Source of the DNA: an uncultured Pseudomonadota bacterium
Lineage (GTDB): Bacteria; Myxococcota_A; UBA796; GCA-2862545
Direction of reading: 5' to 3'
Assembly: GCA_903861005.1 (NCBI GenBank)
Contig: CAIOSP010000048.1
Location: 42,853 to 106,852, forward strand
Length of the DNA stretch: 64,000 nucleotides
Position 1 is the first letter of the stretch, and each line of letters begins with the position of its first letter. The position numbers were made by a program, and so were the translations under genes. The notes below the pieces were generated by a model that worked only from the letters and a program-made list of their open reading frames with translations, ran no database searches and was not told the DNA's origin. This document shows positions 26,202-35,137 of this stretch, one piece after another.

Positions 26202-28997
26202 GTGGTGGAAGTCTTTGCGCGGTGGGTCACCCGCCGTCCGGTAGCTTGGGCGATCGTCGTCCTGACGGCGTTGTTTGTTGCGGTGAGCACGTACTACGGA
26301 ATGGAGTTGAAGCAGGACGACGACGTCCTGGCGTTCCTCCCCGCGAGCAACCCGGACATCCAGGCCTTCCGCGACATCAACGCCAAGTTCGGCTCGACCG
26401 ACGTGGCGCTGGTTGGCATCCCCACCGACGACCCATTCGACCCGAAATTCCTAGAGCGCCTTCAACGCGTCACGGACGCCCTGCGTGACACCGAAGGCCT
26501 CGACAGCGTCCTGACGCTCACCAACGTCTCCGACTTCGTCGAAGACAAGGTGAACGGCGGCATCATCACCGACACGCTGATCCACGAGCTGCCGACCAAC
26601 CAAGCCGAGGAAGACGCGATCCGCGCCCGCGTCATGAGCCGAGACCACATCGTGGGCACGCTCATCAGCAAGAACGCCGACGCCGTGCTCGTCTACGCGT
26701 TCGCGACGCCCGGCCAGCAGCCCCGCGAGATCGCCGACCACGTCCGCCACGCGGTCGAGCCGATCTTCCCCGACACCAAGCTGTACTGGGGCGGCGCGCC
26801 GTTCTACTCGACCTGGATCTACGAGACGTCGCAGCACGACATCGACAAGCTCACGCCGTGGTCGATCGCCACCAAGCTGGGCATCCTGCTTGTGGCCTTC
26901 CGCGACCCGGTCGGCACGCTGCTCGGCCTGCTCGTCACCGCCGCCGGCCTGATGTCGTCGCGCGCTGCGATGTACCTGCTCGGCGTGCCGTTCAACGTCG
27001 TGCTGTCGTCCATGCCGGTCATCCTGTTCGCCACCGGCAGCGCCTACGCGATCCACATCCTCTCGTACTACAACCAGCACGCGCGCGTCGTCGGCCGCAA
27101 CGCCGAGGCGGTCGTCCGCACGCTGGTCAGCACCGGCCCCACCACGCTGGTCGCGGGCCTCACCACGGTCGCGGGCCTCGGGTCGTTCGCCACGATGGAC
27201 ATCGTGCCGATGCAGGCCTTCGGCGTGTTCACCGGGTTGGGCTTGTTCGTCGCGCTCGTGCTGTCGCTGACCTTCGTGCCCGCCGTCATCACGCTCTGGC
27301 CGCGCCCGGATCGCGGCGCTTCCGCCGGTCCGCTCGACCCGTTCACGCGCAGCCTCGCCAAGGCCGTGCGCACGCACCGTGGCTTCGCCGCCGTCGCCAC
27401 GGCGGTGGTCGCGGGCGTCAGCATCTGGTCCGCGGGCCACATCGAAGCCCGCATGGACCTGGCTGCGTTCTTCACGCCGGGCAGCGAGCCGCAGCAGGCC
27501 GAGACCTTCCTGCACGAGAAGTTCGGCGGATCGCAATTCATCCAGGTGCTCGTCCACGGCGACCTCGAAGCGCCCGAGACCGTCCGCGAGATCGGCCGCA
27601 TCGGCGACCGCCTACGCACCCTGCCTGGCGTGTCCAACGTCACCAGCGTGGAAGACGCCATCGGCCTGGTCGGCCAGGCCATGGTCGGCTCGCGCCGCGT
27701 GCCCGACACCCGCGGCCAGGTCGGCTCGCTCTACCGCTTCCTCAGCGCCGACCGCGCCTCGTCGCGCCTGATCACCGACGACCACCAGTACGCCCTGATG
27801 CAGGTCAAGCTGTCGTCCGCCGACCCGCACGAGATCGACAAGGCCCTGGAGCAGATCGAGGCGCTGATCGGGTCTGAGGCTATCAGCAGCTACAATATCG
27901 TCGACCGCATGACAGGCGCCGCCGCCGTCGACGCCCGCGCGCACTCGCTGATCCTCACGCGCATCCACGGTCTGGCTGCCAGCTTCAGCGTCGCCCTGCC
28001 CGACGACTTGGAGACGCGCCTCGACGCCGCGATGAACGCGCCCGTCCCCACGCCGGACCCCGCGCTGGTCTCGGGCCCCGTGCACGCCTTCCTCACGTCG
28101 AGCGAGTCCTGGGTCACGCTGACGCCCGAGCAGGCCACCGCGGTGGCAAACGCCGTCGCGCCGCTCCCGACGGACGCCGCGCCTGAGGTCCTCTCCGCCG
28201 CGCTCGCCGCCGCCCTCGCCGTGCCTGCCGACGACCGCACGGTCGGCGACCTGATGATCGTGCTGGAGGCGCCGCTCGCGGACATCCGCCGCACCGCCAG
28301 CGCCGAGTCCTTGGCGCAGAGCCTCATGCTCACGCTCGGCATCACGCCTCCCCCCGGTGACGCCGGCACGCGCTTCGTCGCGGGCGTCGCCTCCAAGCTG
28401 CAGGACCGCGGCATGCCCGACGGCATGGTCGCCGACGCGACCGCGCCCAACAAGCTCGAGTGGAGCGTCAACGGAAGCCCTGTGCTGTACCGCGGCCTCT
28501 CCAAGAGCGTGCTCGGCAACCTCTACAAGTCGATGTTCACGGCGCTCGGCCTGGTGGTGCTGATCATCAGCCTGCTGTTCCGCTCGCTGTGGGTCGGCCT
28601 GCTCGCCGCGTCCCCCACCGCCATCACCCTCGCCATCGTGTACGGCGGCATGGGCCTGGTCGGCATCCCGCTCGACATCGGCACGTCGATGGTCGCCAGC
28701 CTGATCCTGGGCGCCGGCGTGGACTACGCGGTGCACTTCCTCTGGAATTGGGATGCCCGCGAGGGTGAGACCATGCACTCGGCCATCGACCGGGCGGTGG
28801 ATGAGACCTGTCACGGCATTTGGACGAACGGAATTGCCTTCGCCATGGGTTTCAGCGTGCTTGCCCTCGGAGACGCCCGCGCGCTCCAGAACGTGGGCAG
28901 GCTGACCGCCGTAGCGCTCCTCGTCGCGGCCTTCGCTACGTTCATCCTCATCCCGCTGCTCGCCAACAAGCGCAGCTACCTGACCAAGCGGTCCTGA
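26202..28997 (+). CDS. MMPL/HpnN-like RND-superfamily exporter
   Basis: 931 residues from GTG 26202, with GAGGTG upstream (GTG 26205 is equally possible). Two halves each have an isolated helix (AWAIVVLTALFVAVSTYYGM), a large periplasmic loop and a five-helix block, the RND/MMPL plan. The first block runs about 230-370 and the second about 765-925 (GMGLVGIPLDIGTSMVASLI). Such proteins move hydrophobic lipids (hopanoids, mycolates, fatty acids) across the inner membrane using the proton gradient. The next two genes encode a LolA-like carrier and an outer-membrane barrel, making a likely full route to the outer membrane. Confidence 0.85.
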   Translation: MVEVFARWVTRRPVAWAIVVLTALFVAVSTYYGMELKQDDDVLAFLPASNPDIQAFRDINAKFGSTDVALVGIPTDDPFDPKFLERLQRVTDALRDTEGLDSVLTLTNVSDFVEDKVNGGIITDTLIHELPTNQAEEDAIRARVMSRDHIVGTLISKNADAVLVYAFATPGQQPREIADHVRHAVEPIFPDTKLYWGGAPFYSTWIYETSQHDIDKLTPWSIATKLGILLVAFRDPVGTLLGLLVTAAGLMSSRAAMYLLGVPFNVVLSSMPVILFATGSAYAIHILSYYNQHARVVGRNAEAVVRTLVSTGPTTLVAGLTTVAGLGSFATMDIVPMQAFGVFTGLGLFVALVLSLTFVPAVITLWPRPDRGASAGPLDPFTRSLAKAVRTHRGFAAVATAVVAGVSIWSAGHIEARMDLAAFFTPGSEPQQAETFLHEKFGGSQFIQVLVHGDLEAPETVREIGRIGDRLRTLPGVSNVTSVEDAIGLVGQAMVGSRRVPDTRGQVGSLYRFLSADRASSRLITDDHQYALMQVKLSSADPHEIDKALEQIEALIGSEAISSYNIVDRMTGAAAVDARAHSLILTRIHGLAASFSVALPDDLETRLDAAMNAPVPTPDPALVSGPVHAFLTSSESWVTLTPEQATAVANAVAPLPTDAAPEVLSAALAAALAVPADDRTVGDLMIVLEAPLADIRRTASAESLAQSLMLTLGITPPPGDAGTRFVAGVASKLQDRGMPDGMVADATAPNKLEWSVNGSPVLYRGLSKSVLGNLYKSMFTALGLVVLIISLLFRSLWVGLLAASPTAITLAIVYGGMGLVGIPLDIGTSMVASLILGAGVDYAVHFLWNWDAREGETMHSAIDRAVDETCHGIWTNGIAFAMGFSVLALGDARALQNVGRLTAVALLVAAFATFILIPLLANKRSYLTKRS

Positions 28998-29020
28998 CCG
29001 CCGCCACCCCCGGAGACTCT

Positions 29021-29761
29021 ATGCGCACTCTGCTCACCCTCGGCCTGCTCGCGTTCAGCACGTCGTCCGCCTACGCGGCCACCGCCGCCGAAGTCCTCGC
29101 CAAGGTCGACAAGAACCTCGGCAACTTCAAGGACGAGACGATCGTCTTCCAGGTCCAAAACATGAAGCCGGGCAGCAGCACGCCCCAAGCCATGAAGTTC
29201 CGCTCCTACGTGAAGGGCGGCAAGAACTTCGTCGAGTTCCTCGAGCCCGGCGACGTGAAGGGCATGCGCATCCTGACGCTCGGCCCCACCGAGATCTACA
29301 CGTACCTGCCGGAGTACGGCCGCATCCGCCGCGTCGCGTCCGGCAACCTGGAGCAGGGCTTCCTGGGCACCACGCTCACCCAGGCCGACATGGCGACGCT
29401 GTCCTACGGCATCATCTACACGCCGACGATCACGTCCGAGACCGCGACCACCTACCTGCTCGACCTGGTGTCGAAGGACCCCGCGAACACCGCCTACGAC
29501 CACCTCAAGATGGAGGTCGAGAAGGCCCGCAGCATCCCGACCAAGATCGACTACCTCGCCGCCGACGGCACGGTCGTTCGCACGCAGCTGCGCTCCAAGT
29601 ACAGCTGCCCGCGCCCGGACTACTGCACCTTCGGCGAGCTCAAGATGACCGACAACTCGCGCGCCGGCGCGTGGACCACGCTGACGCCGATCGACTTGAA
29701 GATCGACACCGGCGTCGCCGATGACGTATTCTCGCAGCGGACGCTCCAGCTCGGCCTGTGA
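29021..29761 (+). CDS. Outer-membrane lipoprotein-sorting (LolA-like) periplasmic protein
   Basis: 246 residues from ATG 29021 behind CGGAGACTCT. A Sec signal peptide ends at AYA/A. The rest matches the YP/DUF4292-like LolA superfamily: KGGKNFVEFLEPGDVKGMRIL followed by YTYLPEYGRIRRVAS and GFLGTTLTQADM, an unclosed beta-barrel that shields an acyl group. In this gene setting (MMPL pump upstream, barrel downstream) it likely ferries a lipid through the periplasm rather than acting as general LolA. Its last 80 bases run close to the following gene, pointing to one operon. Confidence 0.85.
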   Translation: MRTLLTLGLLAFSTSSAYAATAAEVLAKVDKNLGNFKDETIVFQVQNMKPGSSTPQAMKFRSYVKGGKNFVEFLEPGDVKGMRILTLGPTEIYTYLPEYGRIRRVASGNLEQGFLGTTLTQADMATLSYGIIYTPTITSETATTYLLDLVSKDPANTAYDHLKMEVEKARSIPTKIDYLAADGTVVRTQLRSKYSCPRPDYCTFGELKMTDNSRAGAWTTLTPIDLKIDTGVADDVFSQRTLQLGL

Positions 29762-29792
29762 GCTCGCTTTTCTGACCCAGTGGGAGGGTAAT

Positions 29793-31709
29793 TTGCGACC
29801 TTTGATCGTGTGTGCTTTGTGCTGGGCGGTCACGCCCCAAGCGTGGGCCGATGAACCTTCCAGCGAACCGGCTCCGGCCGAGAGCGCCAACGCAGGGGTC
29901 GCGGAACCCTCCGCCACCGACGCCGCGCCAACCGAGCCTGCCTCGGACGCGGCGCCGGTAGACGTCGCGGCCGAAGAGCCTCCACCCTGGGCCAACGGCG
30001 ATACCGCCACCGAGGAGGCCGCGCCTTCTCGCCCGGCCGACCAGCTGCAGTTCACGTTCGGCGGTCAGCTGGAGTACAACCTCCGCTTCCGCCCCGTCGC
30101 GTACACCTACGGCACCTACTTTCATGACGTGGCCGAGCCGCCCACGCTGTCGCGCAACGAGCTGAAGGCGCGCTTCAAGGTCGGCGCCAAGCTGGGCCGC
30201 TACGGCATGCAGTCGGACGTGGAGTTGGCGCTCCGCGCGTCGCCGCAGGCCAAGTCGCTGGGCGACCTGTCCGAGGTGAAGTGGGTCACGCCCTTCTTCA
30301 TCGAGGCCAAGGAGGCCTACGTCTACGGACGCGACGCGTTCGGCGCCAAGGGCCTGGACTTCCGCGTCGGCCAGCAGCTCGCGCTGTTCGGCGTGGGCGA
30401 TCAGTTCAACCCCACGAACACGATCAACCCCGACGACTTCGAGGACGTGCTCCTGTTCGGCGAGCAACAGGGAAACCTGATGGTCCGCCTGGACTACAGC
30501 CCCGCGTGGAACTGGCAGATCACCGGCATCCTGATCCCTGTCTTCAAGCCCGCGCTGCTGCCGGACACCGGCTACCTCGCGCAGACGCCGGACCGCTTCC
30601 CGTTCACGGACGACGAGACGCGCTGGAACCTCAACGCCGAGGCCTTCACGGCGGAGGCGCTCTTCCAGACCCCCACGGTCGTGCGCGACGTGAGCATCCA
30701 GATGCCGGAGCTCGCGGCCAAGAACATGCAGGCCTTCGGCCGCGTGGCGGCGTCGCTCGGCGGCCAGGACATCGCGCTGTCGTACTACTACGGCTTCAAC
30801 GACACGCCCGTGCCCCTCGCACAGGACGCCTACCAGAGCACCGACAAGATCTGCCTCAACGACAAGGACCCCAACTCCGCGTGCGTGAACGGCCTGCTCC
30901 AGTCGGACGTCACGCTGGGCTACCAGCGCATGCAGACGCTGGGCCTGAACATGTCGGGCGAGTTCGACGCGTTCGGCTGGCTCGGCGAGTCGGTGAAGCC
31001 GATCGGCTACCGGTTTGAGCTCGGCGTGTTCTTCCCGGAAGAGATCAACATGGCCGTCAACATGCACAACATCGCGTTCCCGCTCGCGCCGGTGCAGGAC
31101 GGTCCGCACGCGTTCAAGTCGGAGCCCGGCGGCAACGTCGCCACCTCCAAGCCCTTTGCCAAGTGGACGCTCGGCCTCGACTACACGTTCAACAAGCACC
31201 TCTACATGAACACCCAGTGGGTCCACGGCTTCCCCGACGAGTTCGGCGCCGGCGACTGGATGAGCAAGGGTAGCCAGGTGCGTCAGTCGAGCATCCGCCA
31301 GGGCGCGTCGCCGCTGGAGTGCATCGACATCGCGTCCTTCTCCGGCAAGGGTGAGACCTGCGCCGAGGAGTGGCTCAAGCCCAAGCTCGGCGACTACCTC
31401 GTGGTCGGCCTGGACACGATCCTCGCGTCGCAGGCGCTCACCATCCGCCTGTTCACCATCTGGGACCTGCTGGGCGCCAGCCACTCCACGTACGACGTGG
31501 ACGCCGGCGAGCGCACCACCAAGCACTACAGCATGATCACGCCCGAGGGCTTCTCCGCCGTCATCTACCCGGAGCTGATCTACAAGCCGGGCAGCGGCCT
31601 GGAGTTCGACGCCGGCGCGCTGCTGCAGTTCGGCAAGTCCTACTCGCGGTTCGGCGCGCCTGAGAACGGCGGCCACCAGATCTTCTTCCGCGCCAAGTAC
31701 TCCTTCTGA
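29793..31709 (+). CDS. Outer-membrane beta-barrel protein, DUF1302-like
   Basis: 638 residues from TTG 29793, chosen because GGGAGG lies 5 bases before and because it gives a clean signal peptide (RPLIVCALCWAVTPQAWA). A Pro/Ala/Glu-rich linker (about 20-75) precedes alternating amphipathic strands such as QLQFTFGGQLEYNLRFRPV. It ends FFRAKYSF with the C-terminal Phe needed for outer-membrane insertion. Comparable in length and strand pattern to DUF1302 proteins, which occur beside RND pumps and LolA-like proteins. Inferred: the outer-membrane endpoint of a lipid export route. Confidence 0.75.
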   Translation: MRPLIVCALCWAVTPQAWADEPSSEPAPAESANAGVAEPSATDAAPTEPASDAAPVDVAAEEPPPWANGDTATEEAAPSRPADQLQFTFGGQLEYNLRFRPVAYTYGTYFHDVAEPPTLSRNELKARFKVGAKLGRYGMQSDVELALRASPQAKSLGDLSEVKWVTPFFIEAKEAYVYGRDAFGAKGLDFRVGQQLALFGVGDQFNPTNTINPDDFEDVLLFGEQQGNLMVRLDYSPAWNWQITGILIPVFKPALLPDTGYLAQTPDRFPFTDDETRWNLNAEAFTAEALFQTPTVVRDVSIQMPELAAKNMQAFGRVAASLGGQDIALSYYYGFNDTPVPLAQDAYQSTDKICLNDKDPNSACVNGLLQSDVTLGYQRMQTLGLNMSGEFDAFGWLGESVKPIGYRFELGVFFPEEINMAVNMHNIAFPLAPVQDGPHAFKSEPGGNVATSKPFAKWTLGLDYTFNKHLYMNTQWVHGFPDEFGAGDWMSKGSQVRQSSIRQGASPLECIDIASFSGKGETCAEEWLKPKLGDYLVVGLDTILASQALTIRLFTIWDLLGASHSTYDVDAGERTTKHYSMITPEGFSAVIYPELIYKPGSGLEFDAGALLQFGKSYSRFGAPENGGHQIFFRAKYSF

Positions 31710-31717
31710 TCGGCTGC

Positions 31718-31746
31718 GCGGCACCGCGAACGGTTCGCGGCGCCGC
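31718..31746. terminator. Strong inverted repeat between convergent genes
   Basis: GCGGCACCGCGAAC and GTTCGCGGCGCCGC match at 13 of 14 positions around one central base. It lies 9 bases past the barrel gene stop and 31 before the WD40 gene end, so it can serve both. Confidence 0.6.
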
Positions 31747-31776
31747 GTGTCGACAGAGGACCTAGCGACCGACGCC

Positions 31777-33564
31777 CTACGGCAGCGTGTGCACCAGCAC
31801 CACACCGTCCGTGTCCGCGCTCGCCACCTGATGCCCATCCGGCGACACCGACACGCGCGTGATGCGCGCGCGATGGCCGTCCAGCTCGGTCACCACCGCG
31901 CCGCTCGTGTCGAGCACGATCACCTGCCCGTGGTCTGTGCCCACCACCACGCGACCGCTCGGCGTGACGCCGAGATCGGTGACGGCGCCGTCGACGCGCA
32001 TCGCGTCCTGCAGCGGCGCTGAGCCCGGCGACCAGCGCGTGATCACGCCCGACACGCCCGACGTCCAGATCCACTTCCCGTCCGGCGACCAACCCACGCC
32101 CACCACGTAGCCGTTGCGCGGCCGGTCGAGCGCGCCGTCGTAGACGACCGCCGCCGTCGCCACGTCGATCACCACCAGGTGGTTGCCGGCCGTGGTGGCC
32201 GCGAGCCGCTTGCCGTCCGGCGAAAAGGCCACGCGGCTCACCGCGCTCGACAGCTTGAGCCCACGCGCGGCGCCCGTCGTCCCGTCCACGATCGCCACGT
32301 TGCCGTTCTCCGCGCCAGCCGCGGCGCGCGCACCGTCGCGGGTGATGGCCACCGCGTTCCAGTGCCCGTCCGCGAACCAGAGGGTGCCGCCCTTGGTGGG
32401 CGTCAGCATCGCGCCGGCCTCCGCCGCCACGATCACCATATCGGCGCTCGACGTCGCCAGATCTGAGATGGGCCCGCCCTCAAAGTCGAGCGTGGCCGTC
32501 CGACGGCCCTCCCGCGTGACCCAGCTCATCACCTTCCCGTCCGCCGCGCCGGTGAACAGCACCGCGCCGCCCCAGCCGAACCCGCGCACCGGCCCCGAGT
32601 GGCCAGGGGGCGCCGTCACCGCCACCGCCCCCGTAGACGGGCTCACCAGCGCAAAGCTCGACGGCCCCGTGCTGACCGCCGCCACCGTGCCGTCCGGCGT
32701 GCTCGACGCATGGAAGGGCACAGGCGCGACCCCGCCGTTGCGCACCACGTGGGCGTCGCGCGCGTCCAGCGTGACCACCCCCTTGTCGGTGGCGGCCAAG
32801 CCCACCGGGCTGCCCGGCGTGCGCAGGTAGGTCGCGATCCGGCCATGCCCGAGCAGCGCCACGGTCTCGGCCCCGCTGGTGGCGCTCCACACCCAGCGCT
32901 GCCCTCCAGCGCTCATGCCCCACACCTCGTTCTTGCCCGCGGCGAAGCCCACTCCGGCGCACCGATCGCCCGCGTCGAACAGGTGGCGGGTCTCCTCGCC
33001 CCCGTCTTCGACGCGCCACACCACGGCGGCGGTGCCCGCGCAGGCGGCCAGGTACCGACCGTCGTCGCTGGGCACCAGGTCCGTGAAGACTGCGCCTGCG
33101 CCGAACGCGCCGACCTGCGTCCAGGTGGCCGGGTCAAACACCAGCACCGCCGCGCGCTCGGTCGACACCAGCACGCGGCCGTCCGGCAGCAGCGCAAAGT
33201 CCCGCACGCTGCGACCGCCCAGGTCGACGTCCTTCTGCCGGGCCAGCGTCGTCGCGTCGAACACGAAGAAGCCGTCCTCCCACCCGACCAGCAGCTGCGC
33301 GCCGTCGAGCGTCGCGCCGATCGCCTGCACCGGCGACTCCAGATCCGGATCCAGCTGGCCGACGCCGCGCCCGGTTCGAGCGTCCCACACGCCGACGGTG
33401 CGCTCGAACGCGCCGAACGCGAGCACCCGGCCGCCGTCCGGCGTGATCAACACGTCGGCCAACTCGCCCTGGACCACCATCGGATCGGAGCCGAGGCGGA
33501 CGCCCTCCGCCGCGGCGACCACACCAGGGGAGAGCACGGCGAGCAGCAGGACGATGGGGCGCAT
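31777..33564 (-). CDS. Secreted WD40-like beta-propeller protein
   Basis: 595 residues from ATG 33564 (TTG 33570 adds two residues). A signal peptide (MRPIVLLLAVLSPGVVAAAEG) is followed by about twelve degenerate WD40/YVTN-type blades with repeated turns such as LITPDGGRVLAFG, VAFSPDGKRLAAT, VGWSPDGKWIWT and VSVSPDGHQVASA. That is enough for two seven-blade propellers or one open stack. No catalytic domain. Likely a periplasmic or surface binding scaffold. Upstream lies a 512-base gene-free region that leads to the pilin-like genes. Confidence 0.8.
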   Translation of the reverse strand: MRPIVLLLAVLSPGVVAAAEGVRLGSDPMVVQGELADVLITPDGGRVLAFGAFERTVGVWDARTGRGVGQLDPDLESPVQAIGATLDGAQLLVGWEDGFFVFDATTLARQKDVDLGGRSVRDFALLPDGRVLVSTERAAVLVFDPATWTQVGAFGAGAVFTDLVPSDDGRYLAACAGTAAVVWRVEDGGEETRHLFDAGDRCAGVGFAAGKNEVWGMSAGGQRWVWSATSGAETVALLGHGRIATYLRTPGSPVGLAATDKGVVTLDARDAHVVRNGGVAPVPFHASSTPDGTVAAVSTGPSSFALVSPSTGAVAVTAPPGHSGPVRGFGWGGAVLFTGAADGKVMSWVTREGRRTATLDFEGGPISDLATSSADMVIVAAEAGAMLTPTKGGTLWFADGHWNAVAITRDGARAAAGAENGNVAIVDGTTGAARGLKLSSAVSRVAFSPDGKRLAATTAGNHLVVIDVATAAVVYDGALDRPRNGYVVGVGWSPDGKWIWTSGVSGVITRWSPGSAPLQDAMRVDGAVTDLGVTPSGRVVVGTDHGQVIVLDTSGAVVTELDGHRARITRVSVSPDGHQVASADTDGVVLVHTLP

Positions 33565-34076
33565 GCACAACCTCGGCTGCGTGCATCATCGCGTCCCCGT
33601 CGCAGGAGATCAACGTCTCCGTCGATCCGGCTGCACATGGGGGGTTCGCCGCAGGCCTCCTCCGGACCAGACGCGGCAACATCCAGAGCATGCATGGTTT
33701 AAGCCGTAGACGCCGCTGCGGCTTCTCCGATCCCGGATTTAGGGTTGAGCCGCAGAATCATGGATCCGCGGGATCGGGTCGACGGTACTCAAAGCACCGC
33801 TTGGTCTGCTATCGCGCCGTCCGTGGTGCCACGATTCGTATTCGGTACGAACGTGCTCGCAGAAACCAAAGGTTACAGCACGCCTCCAAGGCAGGCACGA
33901 CCATCGACTACCTTTCGGTACTTGATGGCTGACGTACATTTTCAGTACCGATGTGACGTACGTACATAGACGTATTCAACACATATTCCGTGTACTGGTC
34001 TCCGCAATTAGACGGCGCGACCTCACTACTGGTGCGTGTCCGCGTGCCTCCATCCCTCCCATTTATCGAGGCACCC
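33565..34076. other. Gene-free, AT-richer leader region of pilin-like unit 1
   Basis: 512 bases without a credible gene; short ORFs here lack ribosome sites and family features. Base composition is visibly less GC-rich than the surroundings, particularly 33830-34010. It holds three exact CGGTACT/AGTACCG heptamers (33783, 33916, 33944), one near copy CGGTACG (33843), a TTCGTA-N5-TACGAA dyad (33831-33847) and TACGTAC repeats (33957-33965). I could not find a convincing -35/-10 pair, and folding tests for a tRNA on both strands failed. Confidence 0.5.
33916..33950. promoter_or_regulatory. Heptamer pair CGGTACT-N21-AGTACCG, unit 1
   Basis: An exact inverted pair of 7-base sites with starts 28 bases apart, 126 bases before the start codon of the first pilin-like gene. 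The same pair with the same spacing occurs before the second gene. Probably a regulator binding site on one DNA face over about three helical turns. Confidence 0.5.
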
Positions 34077-35045
34077 ATGCGCACTTCCCCCTCCCGTCGC
34101 GGCGCGACTTCGGTCGAGTACGTGACCGTCGTCGGCTTCCTCGTGGGCCTCGTGCTCCTCCAGAGCCAGCTCGGCGGCGCGTTCTCCAGCTTCCTGGGCC
34201 GCTCGACCGACCGCATGGGCTCGGAGGTGCGCGCCACCAGCGACCAGCTCCCGGTCACCGCCCCCACGGCGCCGCCCGACGCCGCGCTGCCCAACCTGCC
34301 CACCACCCCGCCCGATCCGGTCCTGCCGCCCGCGCCGGACGCCGGTGGCGACGCCTCGGCCACCGCCCCTGACGCGGGCTACGGCACCGACCCGTGGGCG
34401 GGCGGCGGCACCGGCGCCGGTCCCGGCGCCTCGGGCGGCACGACCACGCCCACGCCTGACGGAAGCAACGCCGGCGGCAACGGCAACGGCAACGGCTCGA
34501 CCGCCAACAACGGGAACGGCAACAACGTCGACGGCGTCGACGCCTCCAACCCCGGCCAGGGCGCAGGCGGCCCGAACGGCGCCACCGACGGCTCCGGCGC
34601 GACAGACGACGAGGCCGCGGCCACCACCGGCGGCGGCACCACCACCACGGATCCGGGCGCCACGGGCGGCACCACCACCGGCGGCGGCACCACCACCAAT
34701 CCGGGCGCCACCGGCGGCACCACTTCCGGCGGCGGCAGCACCACCACCGGCGGCGGCTCGTCCTCCGGCGGCTCGTCCTCGGGCAGCACGTCCGGCAACG
34801 GCGGCTCCAGCTCCTCCGGCAGCGGCGCCTACAACGGCGAAAGCAACAGCGGCGGTGGCTCCAGCTCGTCGAGCAATGGAGGCTCCGCCGCCGCCAAGGC
34901 CGCCGCCGAGGCCGCCAAGAAGGCCGCTGAGGCCGCCGCTGAGGCCGCCAAGAAGGCCGCCGAAGCCGCCAAGAAGGCCGCCGAAGCCGCCGCTGAGGCC
35001 GCCAAGAAGGCCGCTGAGGCCGCCAAGAACAACAAGAACAAGTAG
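34077..35045 (+). CDS. Flp-prepilin-like protein 1 with Gly/Thr/Ser-rich extension and Ala/Lys helical tail
   Basis: 322 residues from ATG 34077 behind ATCGAGGC. The 9-residue leader MRTSPSRRG is followed by ATSVEY: exactly the G/xxxxEY processing site of Flp (type IVb) prepilins, then a hydrophobic helix VTVVGFLVGLVLL. Flp pilins normally total 50-80 residues; here residues 61-130 are Pro/Ala-rich, 131-270 Gly/Thr/Ser/Asn-rich, and 271-322 an Ala/Lys/Glu helix made of KKAAEAAAEAA-type repeats. GNNVDGVDASNPGQGAGG (148-165) is shared with protein 2. No cysteine. Inferred: membrane-inserted by the Flp helix, processed by a TadV-like peptidase, extended far outside the cell. No tad gene is nearby. 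Confidence 0.75.
   Translation: MRTSPSRRGATSVEYVTVVGFLVGLVLLQSQLGGAFSSFLGRSTDRMGSEVRATSDQLPVTAPTAPPDAALPNLPTTPPDPVLPPAPDAGGDASATAPDAGYGTDPWAGGGTGAGPGASGGTTTPTPDGSNAGGNGNGNGSTANNGNGNNVDGVDASNPGQGAGGPNGATDGSGATDDEAAATTGGGTTTTDPGATGGTTTGGGTTTNPGATGGTTSGGGSTTTGGGSSSGGSSSGSTSGNGGSSSSGSGAYNGESNSGGGSSSSSNGGSAAAKAAAEAAKKAAEAAAEAAKKAAEAAKKAAEAAAEAAKKAAEAAKNNKNK
34885..35030 (+). repeat. Tandem imperfect repeat coding Ala/Lys/Glu helix
   Basis: Repeated GCCGCCAAGAAGGCCGCTGA-like units of mixed 18-33 base period, encoding (E/K)AA(K/E)KAA blocks of protein 1. Such DNA can change copy number by slippage. Confidence 0.7.
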
Positions 35046-35099
35046 CCGACACCGGACGCAACGCCTCCCCGCGAGGCGCCCGTCCCCCTCGCGAGACCA

Positions 35100-35137
35100 G
35101 GCCCGTCGTCACCCCGTCCATCGGGTGGCGGCGGGCC
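35100..35137 (+). terminator. Terminator hairpin of pilin-like unit 1
   Basis: A fully paired 15-bp stem (two G-T wobbles) with an 8-base loop, 54 bases past the stop. Its right arm GGGTGGCGGCGGGCC is identical to that of unit 2. Confidence 0.65.

Noticed and set aside
33690..33969. Short ORFs in the gene-free leader of pilin-like unit 1
   Set aside because: No ribosome site, no family feature, and they overlap the conserved heptamer sites.
33990..34075. Possible tRNA, suggested by spurious peptide-like readings on the minus strand
   Set aside because: No acceptor stem or T-arm (GTTCRA) could be formed on either strand.
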